DNA from: Atherinomorus stipes
Lineage: Eukaryota > Chordata > Actinopteri > Atheriniformes > Atherinidae
Assembly: GCA_023101725.1 (NCBI GenBank)
Contig: JALJCO010012682.1
Coordinates: 1,116,001 to 1,180,000, forward strand
DNA: 64,000 nt
Direction of reading: 5' to 3'
A model generated the notes under the pieces. It was given only the letters and a program-made list of their open reading frames with translations. It was not told the origin of the DNA and did no database searches. This document shows positions 1-35,146 of this stretch, piece after piece. Numbering within the stretch: the stretch's first letter is position 1; each line of letters opens with the position of its first letter. The position numbers were made by a program, and so were the translations under genes.

Positions 1-1750
1 TGAACAGTGCACCGGGACACCCCAAAGACAAAAAGATTGCAGCGCTGTGAATTTAGTGTTACAAGAACATGCCGTTCTCAAACTTAGTCAAATACACAAA
101 AAACTCAGGGATTAAAAAACTCAGGGATAACAATCCCAAACACACAGCCATATTAACTCAAAAGGTTTTGCGTGTGAAAATGCAAGATGTCCTCAACGGA
201 GAGTCACCTGATCTTAATCTGCCTGAGCTGCAGCTGATCTGTTGAAGAGACCAAAGGCAGAGACCTCACAATAAGGAAGAGTTGTTTGCCGAGGGCCTGA
301 ACACACAACCGTGGACATTATATGTTAAAAGAATTTTATCCTACACACACTTCTTTGGAGGTAGACAATGAAGTTTATCTACAGTATGTCCAAATGTTAT
401 TTCTTGTAATATCTGAATTACACATGTGAGTCAAAGCAATATTACACTGAGGACAAAGAATCTGGCTTAATCTGTTATTTCTTTAGATTTCATTAGAGCT
501 CAGATTTGGAGTTGCTTTGATCTGTTATTGACAGGAATTACAGCTTTAATGTTAGCACAGAAACTTCTGTTTATTTACTAATCTAGATATTATTTCTGTC
601 TGATTACCTTTGTCTACACCAGGAAATGGAGAAAATCACTCCAACCACAAGATGATATCTTGAAATGGGGATGTTTTCTCCCCAAATCTGCTAAGAATCA
701 GTCCAATTATGATACACGACAAAGAAAAGCAAATATTCAAGTAACATTTAAGCAACTTAATATAATGAATGTTTGGCATTTTGGCTTAAGTCAAATTATA
801 ATTCATAATTTCCTTGTGGAAGAGATAAAGTTGTTTTTTTTAACTTAATTAATTTTCATGTCAACATATTGTTACAGCTAAATAAATCATAGCTGAGGAA
901 GATTATTTTAATCTAGATATTTTATCTGTTTATCAAGCAAAAATTTTACCAGTGAAATGATGCGTTCAAATGTTTTTCAGCTGCCCAAAATGATGGAAAA
1001 CTAAATAGAGGAAAATGATCATAGTGGAGCTGGTTGTACTTGGTGGGATATGGACTTGGTGACAACCGGGTAATCACTTAATGAGCTCTTCATTTGAGCT
1101 TTAAGTGATGAATGAGTAATGAATGGGGCTAAACTTTAACCTACAGTGTCCAACAATTAGACTAGTCCTCCATTAAACCACCAACCACATGCACAAATGC
1201 TTCTCAAATTGCATTATTGTTTTGATTAACAGAAGCCCAAACTGCCAAATGATAAAGGTAAGCTGTTAGAATGTTATCAATTGTTTTTATAAAGAAACAG
1301 CTTTCAAAAGAGTTTTAAAATTGTTTCCTTACGGTGATGGAACCTGGACTGTACGTGTATTTGAGAGTGTAGTGCTGCAGCATTGATGTATGGAGCTTTC
1401 CTCCACCATGTCTCCTCTCATGGGTTAACTATCCAGATATAGAGCTGAAAGATGAAGGCAGCACAGCATCCTCTCTGTCTGCTGCTACTTGGTCCTGTTT
1501 ATTGAATTATACATCAGTACAACCGCTGCCTCTTTTTTTCTCTCCCCTCATCTCTGCTTAATTTGATCAGAGAATCTGCTGATGCAGTGTGCACCCAACT
1601 CATGTGAAACCAATTTAAAACTACGCATAAAAATCTGTTGTCCTTTTTACTCTCAAACACACATATACAAAGGGCATGATGCGTCATTTGTCAGATATCA
1701 GAGACCCCTTTTTTGTAATAATGTGCCAGTGCAAATCTCAGTGGGGAACA
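1..1750. other. Upstream intergenic DNA, no gene recognised
   Basis: AT-rich, apparently unique sequence. The only open frames are short (64 codons or fewer), with no recognisable family or splice context. Nothing else supportable was seen. Confidence 0.6.
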
Positions 1751-2372
1751 GCAGCTGCAGGCCCGTCAGTGGATGAGAGTTCTTTCAGATTCAGCCAAAC
1801 TGCACACCAAGCACAGTGGCACCATTTGTGACTCATGTTTTTAAAATGTTTTGTGGTTTAGAAGAGGGTGCTTTTTATTCCACATGCAAATAAATATTGT
1901 AGCACATCACTAGGTCCCATCATCTTGACACCATGGCAACAGATCAACAGTTACAACCACAGATGTTAGTGCGGTGCAGTGCATCTCATAAACACTCAAA
2001 GGTGTTTCTGCAGGGAGCAAATAAATTTCATCAAGCGACACAGATTTATTTCACATATAATCTCATTTGAAAAATAAGATGGTGCTCTTTTGTTTCTTTT
2101 AATGCCTTTGAAAATATACACCCTTCATCTACTTTATGGAGAAATAAACAAAAAACCTCAACACACAAAAGTGAAGAAGTTTCCTACTCTGATTTAAACT
2201 CTGGAAATTTCAGCATCTAGTTGGATCATTATTTGTTTATTATTTATTAGGCCTATTGTAACCTCTCTTAAACCACAAAACATTTTAAAAACATGAGTCA
2301 CAAATGGTGCTACTTTGTTTAGTGTGCAGTTTGAATCTGAAAGAACTCTCATCCACGGACGGGCCAGCTGTC
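1751..2372. repeat. Fold-back (inverted repeat) element
   Basis: Two arms of roughly 110 bp (about 1751-1868 and 2261-2372) are close reverse complements. They share GGATGAGAGTTCTTTCAGAT near the outer end and CACCATTTGTGACTCATG near the middle, with a few substitutions and small indels between arms. About 390 bp of unrelated DNA separates them. No target-site duplication is obvious. It could be a MITE-like fold-back element or an inverted local duplication. Confidence 0.75.
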
Positions 2373-4229
2373 AGTGGTGACAGGAGCATTCTGGATATTT
2401 AAGTAAATATGAGAAATATAGCCAGATAAGAATATCCAATTACTTCCAAAAGTCCTTCATGGAAATACCAAAGTATGAGCACATGTTTTGTCAGTAAACT
2501 GTATTTTTTCTTACGAAAGATACAGTTCTCTGTGTCATTAGTTTATTGATGCTGAAGCATCAGTGAAGAAGTCTGAGCTGCTTCCAACGTGTCATTTACA
2601 GGTTCATGAGAAAACGGATAAGTCTCAGAGTAAAAATTATTAACACATACAACGCTAAGTCAGACACCAGAAAAATGAAAAGTACATCTTTAATGGATTC
2701 ATTTTAATCTTCGATATATTAGTGTTTGAAATAAAAGGACTGAATTATTAAGTGGAAATACTTCAGTAAATTTATTTAGCAGTATTATTTGATGACCATA
2801 TTCAACCTTCCTTAAAATAAAATAAAATAAAATAAACACTGTCTATGCTCAACTTAAACTCAGGTTTAAGACAAGTACATAAAAGCTTTGAGAGAAACTG
2901 CAAGAGCATCTCTGCATTGTAGTAGAAAGAAGTAGCAAGGGACCCACAAGAGGGGGATTTTACAGTCAGAGGAGATGTGAGGGGTAAAGAGAGTAACTGT
3001 AACAGAAACAGAAACATCACCCTCAGGTTACAGCTTATTTGATAGGAGGTGAGATCTGCAGCTGTGATGTGCCAAGCTTGACTGAATTTACTCAGTTGGT
3101 TTATGAATTCCCAACATTCATCTAATTATAAAATTTCCATCCAGCACCTGAGGAAGCATTTGTCAACTTTGTTTTCATTTCACCAAGTTACTGGTGTCAC
3201 ATGAATACCTACCAAACAGCCAGAGAGCTCGCTGTATGACTAAATAAAAGTACAAAAAAGTGTAAAACAACACTTTTTGTGGGCCACATTTCCCCCCATC
3301 CCTCTGTCCCAGGTTTTCCACAGCTGAACATGTGCGCCAAGGAGACATTGCAGTCTAACCTTAGGCATTTTCTCCAGCCCTTTACCGCCCTGCCACGCCT
3401 CTCATACAAGCCACTGACAGCCAGAAGAGCTTTCAGTACCAACATAGAGCCCGAAGGCTTTGAGCTGCTGCATCACTGCATCCCTCCATCCTCCCGGCAA
3501 TGAATACCTGGTCATGGTTCCTCACATGGACCATGGATGCATGGGTGATGAATATCTGTGACAGCTGAGATTCTAGCCTGTGGCTATGGAGTGGTTTATA
3601 TTAAGGGAGGCCTGCGTATACTTTGCACTGAAGGAAAAATCCCCTTTCTTTTTTTGGTTAGTTGCTATGACAACTTTAAAGTTTAAGTTTCTAAATGTCC
3701 ACCCCATTTTCCTAGAATATTTTGCAGGAATACAAAGTTTAAAACATAAATGTGTAACAAAACACCTTAAATGCTCAAATGAAAGTACCTGTACTTTATG
3801 TGTACTCACTTAAAATAAAAAGCTAGAGATGGCAAATTGATCTTTTTTTAGACAAAAGCATGAACTTGAAAACATCAATTATTAAGAGAAAACAGCTTTA
3901 GCAAGCAGAGAGGAAGAATGATAAAGGCTCAGTTGTCACCAAATGATCTGCATGTCTGCCTTATGTGTCACTGAAAACAATACTTCATAAATGCTGTTGC
4001 TTATGTTCCTTGCCAAAGCTCAGGCAATCTCATTGGCAACATGCTGCATTAAAAGGTTTAATTTGCCCTCTGTCTGGGCCACCACAAAAAAACAAACAAA
4101 AAACAACAAGAAGTAAATAAAAATAATGAAATGAGCAAACGTTGGAAAGCCAGTTATTCTAAAGTACATCATCTGTGGAAATAGCTTTTGTTAGAGGAGA
4201 CATTTACTAATAAACCGATGAAGAATGGG
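2373..4229. other. Upstream intergenic DNA, no gene recognised
   Basis: AT-rich unique sequence with a short (AAATA)n tract near 2815-2836. The overlapping open frames on both strands near 3209-3813 are all under 80 codons and match no family I recognise. Confidence 0.6.
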
Positions 4230-4313
4230 GGCAAGAGACTCGTTAATGAATACCTGCACAGTCAGAGCGGTGCCGCTGGTCATAGATTGCACCAAAACGC
4301 GGTGCGCCCGATA

Positions 4314-4330
4314 CCCCCCCCCCCCCCCCC
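4314..4330 (+). repeat. Poly-C tract
   Basis: About 17 consecutive C bases, followed by a C5 and an A-rich tract within 50 bases. A plain homopolymer run; its length may be unreliable. Confidence 0.8.
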
Positions 4331-4688
4331 TCTTTTGTTAGATTCTTAAAAAGCCCCCCCAAAAAAAACAAAAAAAAAAAGAACAAAACTTTAACAACCG
4401 AATCAGCACGTTGCACCCTATCACCATCTTAAACAGTAATTAAGTTAACGTAAATGATTAGGCCGAATGCTTTAAGGAAGGCCTTTTTGGACGAGCCGAG
4501 GCGCAGAAACCAACATAATAGAGCTTGTAATTTTCACCGCTTTCCGTTGTATCATTTTTTATCAGCCATTTTTCAAGAAACATAATCCTGCTTGTGGCTG
4601 AGTTGGACTACAGAAGCGGCCGGCGTCACGCTGCGTAAACAAGACACGAGTTATGTCCCGTGCCATAATTAAAGTGCAAATTATACAA

Positions 4689-4740
4689 GAAAGAAAGAAA
4701 GAAAGAAAGAAAGTATTGTTATTATTATCATTATTATTAT
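4689..4740 (+). repeat. (GAAA)n followed by (ATT)n microsatellite
   Basis: About six GAAA units run directly into an ATT/TTA-rich imperfect tract. Confidence 0.85.
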
Positions 4741-5760
4741 GACTATTGTTGTTGTTGCTATTACCATTTTTATTAGGATGTTATTATTGAATCACTAACT
4801 TTGATTTAAATATTTTATATTCTATCAAATACACAAATCAGAAACTTTTTTTTGGCGTCAGATTTAGAAAAAAAAATAAAGATTTGTTTTTCTCATTTAG
4901 CAATTCAAACTGTTAATTGATATAAAACCATTACCTCGTTCTCTCAGTGATATCCTAAAAATGAGTCTATACAGGGGAGTGATTTGATACAACTTATCCA
5001 ATTTGGCTACCGACCGGCATGAAGGCCTATCTTGTTTCGTTTAAAAGCCTTTCACCGCTGAAATCCAGAGCATTAATGCCAAGAAAAGGGTAAATTGCTG
5101 GCTGATTTGCAGCAGAGCGAGAAGCCAAGTTTTCCAGCAGGCATTATGGGCTTAATGATTTATTATTGATTCAATACTGAGAGGTGAAAGTTGTGTGAGT
5201 TGACGCGGCCCTAATTCGCTTTCATTAGAAGTTTATGCTAAACATCCACACTGACAAGAGTCCTTACATCAGGCTCGGGTCAAGCGGCTAATGTTGTTTT
5301 GTTTAATACTTTCAAACAAATGCGCAAACAAAATATTTGTAGAATATCTAAGCCTAATATCGGCTGACTTTAGGCGCTGTTATTGCTGTGAATTCCTGGA
5401 TTGATCCCCATATTTAGAAGTACTCCATCTGCGTATTCGGGGATCAAAGATAACACAAATGTGATTTTCTTCAAATACCGTGTAATAACCAAGTGCGGTC
5501 CCACTTGGCAGATACAAACGCTTTACAACTTGAAATGATGTAGGCCTATAACCCTTTTCTTTTTCTTTTTCAAAAAGTCAGAGGTTAGGGTCTTAAGCCG
5601 TGTAACAGCGGAATCAAAGCCGTTATATTCATCCTCTAATTACATTAATGTCATGTGTTGTGTCTCCCGCGTGTTTACCAAAAAAGCTTTCCCCCTTCTG
5701 AGCTTGACCTCCCATTTCTACTGGCTGCATAATAGCACAGGCTGAAGCTCGGTGTGGGCC

Positions 5761-6099
5761 TACTTCAGACGTGCGCAGAGCCTGAAGGTCGGAGTGCTGT
5801 GTGTGCGTGTGTCAGATACACTGTAGGCTACTGAGGCGGCATCAGCATCAGCAAGACATTTCTCTATTTTTTACCCCGACAAACCTTCAGGGGGCTTTTA
5901 GCATTTGTTCGGTCTGAGGTCTCTGGAAAACATCTGATTCATTTTTTAACCAGTCCCAGATGCGGCAGTATGAGTGTGTGCGCCTGAGCGCGGCAGTGTG
6001 AGTCTGTTAGTGCATGAGAATTAGGGGAGAATATCTGCTGTCTCGAGTAGGGGAGGGAAAGAAGAAGCGTGTGGATTTTTTTATAATAACTTTTTAGGT
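5761..6099 (+). promoter_or_regulatory. alx4: Presumed alx4 leader / proximal promoter
   Basis: Sequence immediately 5' of the alx4 start codon, GC-richer than the flanks. No canonical TATA box was found. The transcription start is not determinable from sequence. TTTTTAG directly before GTATGA at the start codon resembles an acceptor, so a 5' UTR intron cannot be excluded. Confidence 0.35.
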
Positions 6100-29619
<23,520 letters not shown>

Positions 29620-31495
29620 TGTCCCAGCGCGGTTCCACCCTGCCCCCATATAGCCCCATCTCTGGAGCAGCCATCAGCAAGCACTGAGGGGGAGGAGGGG
29701 GTTTTCCTGAGAGCACTAATGATAAGACAGGCCAAATGATCAGGGAGAGACTGTGGAGATAAGAGAGGCCATAACAGCGGCCAATGCAAGCAAGATAGAT
29801 GTGACTATGACAATCAGCAGATGCTGAAAATGAGAAAAATACAGATGCGACTTAGACGAGTTCATCCTTGATTCCTTGATCTCTCAGGTCTCACTGCAAA
29901 ATGAGGTTTAGACTAATAAACTGGGTGACATCCGTAATTATGAAAGGTTTCAGAAAAAAGAAAGCACCAACATTGGTAACAAAATATGCACATAACAATT
30001 TATAACTTCTGTACCAGAACCAGCTATATAAGGTATCCTCATTCACAGCAGTAAGCGTGAATAGCATTAATCATAACCTTAATCACCCATCCTGCCACAG
30101 TCATGTCATTATGTGACCGCCACTCTTTTCCACATTCATAAAGTGTTTGCATTTTGTAATTTGTCTTAAACAAGTCCACTCACTGTGAGCAATCCCAGAT
30201 GCATACAAAGGGCTGAGAGTTTACTCTCTGTCAGTTTCTATCGCAAACTAAAATCATGACAAGAAACAACAGCTTTGTCTCAACCTGTTGAAGGTAGTTT
30301 ATGTTGCTGTAAAGACGGACAGACGTTTATTGCAATAAGTGAACCTAATGGAGCAAGGACACATTTAGTGTGCCTATTTAGTCTGGGTAGCAGGTAGGGA
30401 CTGGATTGGCAGTAATTTCAAACCAACTTGTCATTTCCCCTCCTAGAGCAGCCTCCACAGGTCCCTGCTAAGCTATGGCTTCAGGTTACAGGAAACGATG
30501 TCTCCACTGGCAGACATGGTCCAGCGATGCACAGCAGCAACCTTCAACAGCAACTAACCATGCCAGCTTCAATCAGCAACCAACAGGAATAGACAAACTT
30601 AATTAGCATCAACATGAGCGGCCTCTCCCCGTGATCCCCACGGTAAATCACAAGGTACATGGTGAGAACATTCTGCACACATACCTAAATAATCAATTCA
30701 TCATTAGAAATTGGTTCAGCGGGGATCGGCCTTTGATTCGTCACTTGTTCAAACAACCAGCCGTTGACTGCAGGCCAAGTCAGTGGCTGTCCTGAAAAGC
30801 ATTCTGTAATATTCGAGTGATCTGAGGACATTTGAGCTGGATTGAAGGAATGTAGTGAGCGTGCCCAGTGATTGCAGGGGTATCAGTGCATGCTACCCTG
30901 CTGCAGAAGTTTGTCACCAGAGCTCGGCTCCAGGCTGGGGCTAGAGACAGACTTCATTAGTCTTTTGGCTGATCTTGCTGTGATGCCTGCTGGACTACAT
31001 ATCCGTTTTCCTTCCCATGTGTGGGTGATGGCAGGAAAACCCAACGCAATCTTTTCAGAAATCTCATTGACACAAAATTCAAAGATATCCAGTTTCTTCT
31101 AACAAAAAATAACAAGTTTAAAGGTTAACTAGTTTTCTGTTTAGCAGTTTTTGTAGCTCATGAGGATTAAAGTCAGAAAACTGAATGTTTAAATGAAAAT
31201 CTTTCACTGAGTAACAGTATGCAATGACATGGTGATTAATTCAACCTTTAAGTTCTACACAATGGGTTTATTCAAAGAGCTCAAACAAATTTCAGAAAAT
31301 GAAAAGAAAAAAAAGCCAGTTAAAATGACTCAGGATCCAAAACATTACCATCAAACAGATAAACAGGATGTGGGTGAAATAGATTTATGCCTGCGTTCAG
31401 TTGCAATTCAGTTCTTCTGTCATGTTGACTGTGTCTCTCTGGTTCTTCCTCAGTGCTCTTCTCCATTGCAGCTCCATTTATGTTGATACTACTGA

Positions 31496-31501
31496 AATAA
31501 A
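31496..31501 (+). terminator. alx4: Candidate polyadenylation signal
   Basis: AATAAA with a T/G-rich stretch (TTTTTATGTTGTCATATTGT) about 15-40 bases downstream, the expected layout of a cleavage site. Confidence 0.35.
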
Positions 31502-32024
31502 GCAATTTAAATCCATTTTTATGTTGTCATATTGTATGAATGTGAACAATATAAATTATATTGTTCTTTTGCTTGTACATTTGTTTTGCTTTTCTGTCAA
31601 AATAATGGACATCTAGTGATAAACCAATTAAGTATTACATTAATAATGCCAAGGAATGTAAAGTTCTGTGTGTTATTCTGAAAAGTAGCCCCTGACTTTT
31701 ACCAAGGAAATTTCTTTCAAATGTTTCCTTTTAAGGGCTTTAAACAGCTTTTTGTTTATTAACCAAGTATTTCTGCTATTGATTGTGCCAAATTAAGCAA
31801 TAAGTTATTGCACTTGTGTTTTTCTGTTTATTTTATATGTACTTGGACAGTTTTTATCTGAAGTCTAGGGGTACATCGCTTTTAGTCCCGGCATTCAAGA
31901 ACTGTTTTTTAAGCCCGTCCATATTTAGTACCATAAGCAGCATCACTGAGGTCTCCTCAGGTGCTATATTTTGTACAAAATTAACTTGTTGTTTCTGTCT
32001 ATGGTGGTTTTAAGTCAATTTTGA

Positions 32025-32030
32025 AATAAA
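32025..32030 (+). terminator. alx4: Candidate distal polyadenylation signal
   Basis: AATAAA followed about 30 bases on by TTTTTGTCTTTAATGG. This is the last good candidate before the intergenic region changes texture. Confidence 0.35.
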
Positions 32031-32045
32031 TGGATTTCCAATGAC

Positions 32046-33514
32046 TGAAAGACTGCAAACATTTTTGTCTTTAATGGTCAAAGCTTTCCCAATCAGATTG
32101 CAAGTTTGAGAACCTTATATAATCAGACTTATCCCAGTCACAGCTGGAATATTTTCTTGCAGTCCTCTTTCTGTTACAATATGAACAGGATGGCCCAGGT
32201 GGAAAAAAAAAATGTTGCCACATGCTTTCAGTGCACCAATGATAATTTACCAACAGTGGAAGAGAAATGCTTACAGTTTCTTTTTTGTTTCTTGACCAGT
32301 TACAATCTGATTAAACCACAACCGCATTGGACTGTGTATCACAATTTACTTCATTCAATGACACCTACAGTAAGAATCACTCCCATTTTGCCTTGCAGTA
32401 TTTTGCAGGTTTCACAGTGACACATTTTTACAGGAAATACGGTAATCTACATGAAATGAAAGAACTTTTTATTGCTGGACATTGATTTATACGTCATACT
32501 TACATGGTATTGACTGTTAGATAGATAATAGGAAAATGTGTGAGCGGGCCAATGACACTTTTTTTAAATGGTGTCTTGTTTATCTGCGGTGTGTAAATGT
32601 CGCTACACACAGCTTAAAAACGGAGAGAAAAAAAGTACACACATTTGATGCTTTTATACAGAAAGAATTTATTTTCTCCAGTCGGCTCACCAGACATTAG
32701 GATTCGTTTTCAAATCCACCTGGCCACTATCATATCCTGGTTCCCAAATTTCTGGTATGTTTGAATTCTCCAGGCACTGTGCCCCAGCTAGAGTGTGCAC
32801 ATTATCACTGAAGTCATTTTAAAGAAGAAGCTTTTGTGCATCAAGGACTGAGTGATCCACTACTACTTCCCAAAGCATGGCACTTTATTTTTTTGCAGAG
32901 ATGTCTCCAAGAAAACGTATTTTTGGATGTGAGGACAAATTTACACTTTTCAGCTTCCCTAAAGATGAGTGATTTTACATCAGTGGATGCAGTTTGTTTT
33001 TCTTGGCTAACAACTTTGTGAAAATGTTTGGATTTTTTTCACTACACTTCATGGTTTTATGAATGAGTCCTAGTACGATGCTGGCTCTACTGGGAGACTG
33101 AAGATGAAAGCTAAGGGTGTTCCAACACTAAAAGGACATGAGTCTAAACCTCAAATGTTAAGGGAAACTGACAAGTGTGTGTTGTGTTGGCATTAGAGTG
33201 CATTTTAGTGCAAACATCATGGGTGAGAGAATCGCCAACTAAGGGAGGCCACAGTACTTTGAGCAAATATGTTTGTTGTCAGGGCAACTGAAAGTATCAA
33301 CTTGTTCCTTCTGCAATAGCTAAGACAGATAAATTTACACACAAGCAACCACAGTTTGCATTTTCCAACCATCACACACCTCACAGAATGTGTACAAAAA
33401 ATAGCCCTGAGCAGGTAGAGGAGTGTTTATTCATTCTTAGATTTTCCACTTCAGAAATGCCAACTGAGGGTTTTATTTCAGTCAGCATTTTCCATACTTA
33501 AATCTGCCCCATAA
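32046..33514. other. Intergenic DNA between alx4 and tspan18, no gene recognised
   Basis: Unique AT-rich sequence. Only short chance open frames (104 codons or fewer). No element termini recognised. Confidence 0.6.
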
Positions 33515-33522
33515 CATTAGAG

Positions 33523-33745
33523 CAGGGGTGCCAGAGTCCGGTCCCCGAGAGCTACTATCCTGTAATTTTAGAACATACACTTCTCAACACACCTGAATCA
33601 AATGGCTAATTCCCTTATGCACATGTAATTCAGCTCTGCAGAGGCCTGGTAATGAGCCATTCATTTGATTCAGGTGTGTTGGGGAAGGGATGCAACCAAA
33701 ATGTTCAGGATAGTAGCTCTGGAGGACTGGACTTGGGGATCCCTG
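33523..33745. mobile_element. 223-bp hAT-type palindromic MITE
   Basis: The element begins CAGGGGTGCCAGAGTCCGGTCC and ends with a near reverse complement, GGACTTGGGGATCCCTG. The interior is also symmetrical: CACACCTGAATCAAATGG near the left and ATTTGATTCAGGTGTG on the right. It is flanked by the identical 8-mer CATTAGAG at 33515-33522 and 33746-33753, the duplication size of hAT transposons. It cannot encode a transposase. This is a common type of fish repeat. Confidence 0.92.
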
Positions 33746-34156
33746 CATTAGAGTATGCAGAAAAAATTCTACACAGAAACAGTTTAAGAACAATCAGATT
33801 AAACCTAGCATTTACTGTAACTGAACACAGCATAGACATCATATAACATGCTGAATCTGAAAAAAAAAGGGTTTTGAATAACAATAGCTCATTTTGAATT
33901 TGATATCACCAATAAATTGGCTTGTGGGTTTTTTAAGAAGTGTTTCTGCAACTGCAATTTTTCACAAAGAAATTGTGTGCAGGGCCATCTGATGCCCTTA
34001 ATATGTTTGGTTTGTATGTTTGTTTGGTTTTGCCCCCCATGTTACAATAAGAAATGTAATTTTACAATAAGAAGTATAATTCTGCAAGTGTGATACGGCA
34101 CCTACCAGTTTTCACTTCTGAATCACTATTTCTACAATCTAATTATGTAACTAAAC

Positions 34157-34570
34157 AAAGGATGCACGATATTGGAATTTTGGCTGATATCCGATATGCC
34201 GATATTTTAAAACTCATGTGGCCTATAACCGATATTGATACCGATATTAAAGCTGACAAAAAATAAGCAGTCATTGCAAATAGCAGTTTTGTTAACCCTT
34301 TCTGACAGGTGGGGTGGGAAAAAATATCAATACACTGAAATATTGCAATATTTTCATATGCTGATATCAAATCAATATTTAAAAACGTGGCATCGATCTA
34401 TTTTACTTACAAAATCTCGCAAGATTTAATCGTTCTGTTACAAAATCTCGCGATATTTTGTAACAAAAGTTTTTTTGGGGGGGGGGGTGATTGGAGGAAA
34501 GAAAAAAGGGGGGGGGGGGAATCCGGGGTTCAAGGGAAAAAAAAAAAGGGGGAGGAAAGAAAAAAGGAAA

Positions 34571-34606
<36 letters not shown>

Positions 34607-34622
34607 GGGGTCCCCAAGAAAA

Positions 34623-34656
<34 letters not shown>

Positions 34657-35146
34657 CAAAAAAAAAAAATAATTTAATAATAGGAAATAAAAAAAACAAA
34701 AGGATTCTCGCGAGATTTCGTAAAACAGAGCAATGAAATATCACAAGTTTTTGTTAGTAAAATAGATCAATATTACATTTTTAAATGTCAATATGATATC
34801 AGCATATGAAAATATTGCAAAATTTTGGTAAATTCTTGTGAGATTTCGTAACAGAATGATGAAATGTCGCAAGATTTCATTAGTAAAATAGATTGATACG
34901 TGTTTTTAGATGTTAATATGATGAAAATATTGCGATATTTCAGTGTATCGATATTTTTTTCCACCCCTAGTCTTTAGAAGTTTTAAAATCTGTAAAAATA
35001 TTATTATTTTTTTAAAGACTTTAGAAACAGCGGGCTGATCAGTTAAATATTAGTTATATATCGGTGGGGTGGCCGATGTCTGATTCTCAGTTTTAAGGCC
35101 AATATAGGCCGATACCGTAAGGGGCCGATTATATCTTGCATCCCTA
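34157..35146. mobile_element. hAT-like non-autonomous element with nested fold-back insert
   Basis: The outer ends are GGATGCACGATATTGG at the left and, at the right, the reverse complement of TAGGGATGCAAGATATAATC. GATATT/CCGATA-rich subterminal repeats lie inside both. A second element fills the middle (about 34306-34970). The flanking DNA is AACTAAAC at the left and AAGTGGCTAAAC at the right, which could be an 8-bp duplication with a 4-bp insertion in one copy. That last point is weak. Confidence 0.65.
34306..34970. mobile_element. Nested fold-back element (AGGGGTGGGAAAAAATATCGATA family)
   Basis: The left arm, 34311-34445 (GGTGGGAAAAAATATCAATA..), is the reverse complement, with scattered differences, of 34845-34970 (..ATATTTTTTTCCACCCCTAG). 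Shared landmarks include ACTGAAATATTGCAATATTT and TCGATCTATTTTACTTACAA. A further partial copy of the right arm precedes it at about 34705-34830, giving two tandem right-arm units of about 130-140 bp. The loop contains long A and G runs. Confidence 0.75.

Larger units (their letters stand above)
4230..5760. promoter_or_regulatory. Candidate upstream regulatory region of alx4
   Basis: This stretch is more even in base composition than its surroundings and lacks recognisable repeats except a C-run near 4314-4330, a (GAAA)n at about 4690-4713 and an (ATT)n-like tract just after. It lies directly upstream of the alx4 leader. Position and texture suggest cis-regulatory DNA. This is inference without an alignment. 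Confidence 0.3.
29620..32045 (+). other. alx4: Presumed alx4 3' UTR
   Basis: Noncoding sequence after the alx4 stop, without recognisable repeats. AATAAA hexamers occur at 29915, 31496 and 32025, so the transcript could end at several places. The 3' UTR of ALX4 is known to be long in mammals, which favours the distal ones. The extent is inference. Confidence 0.4.
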
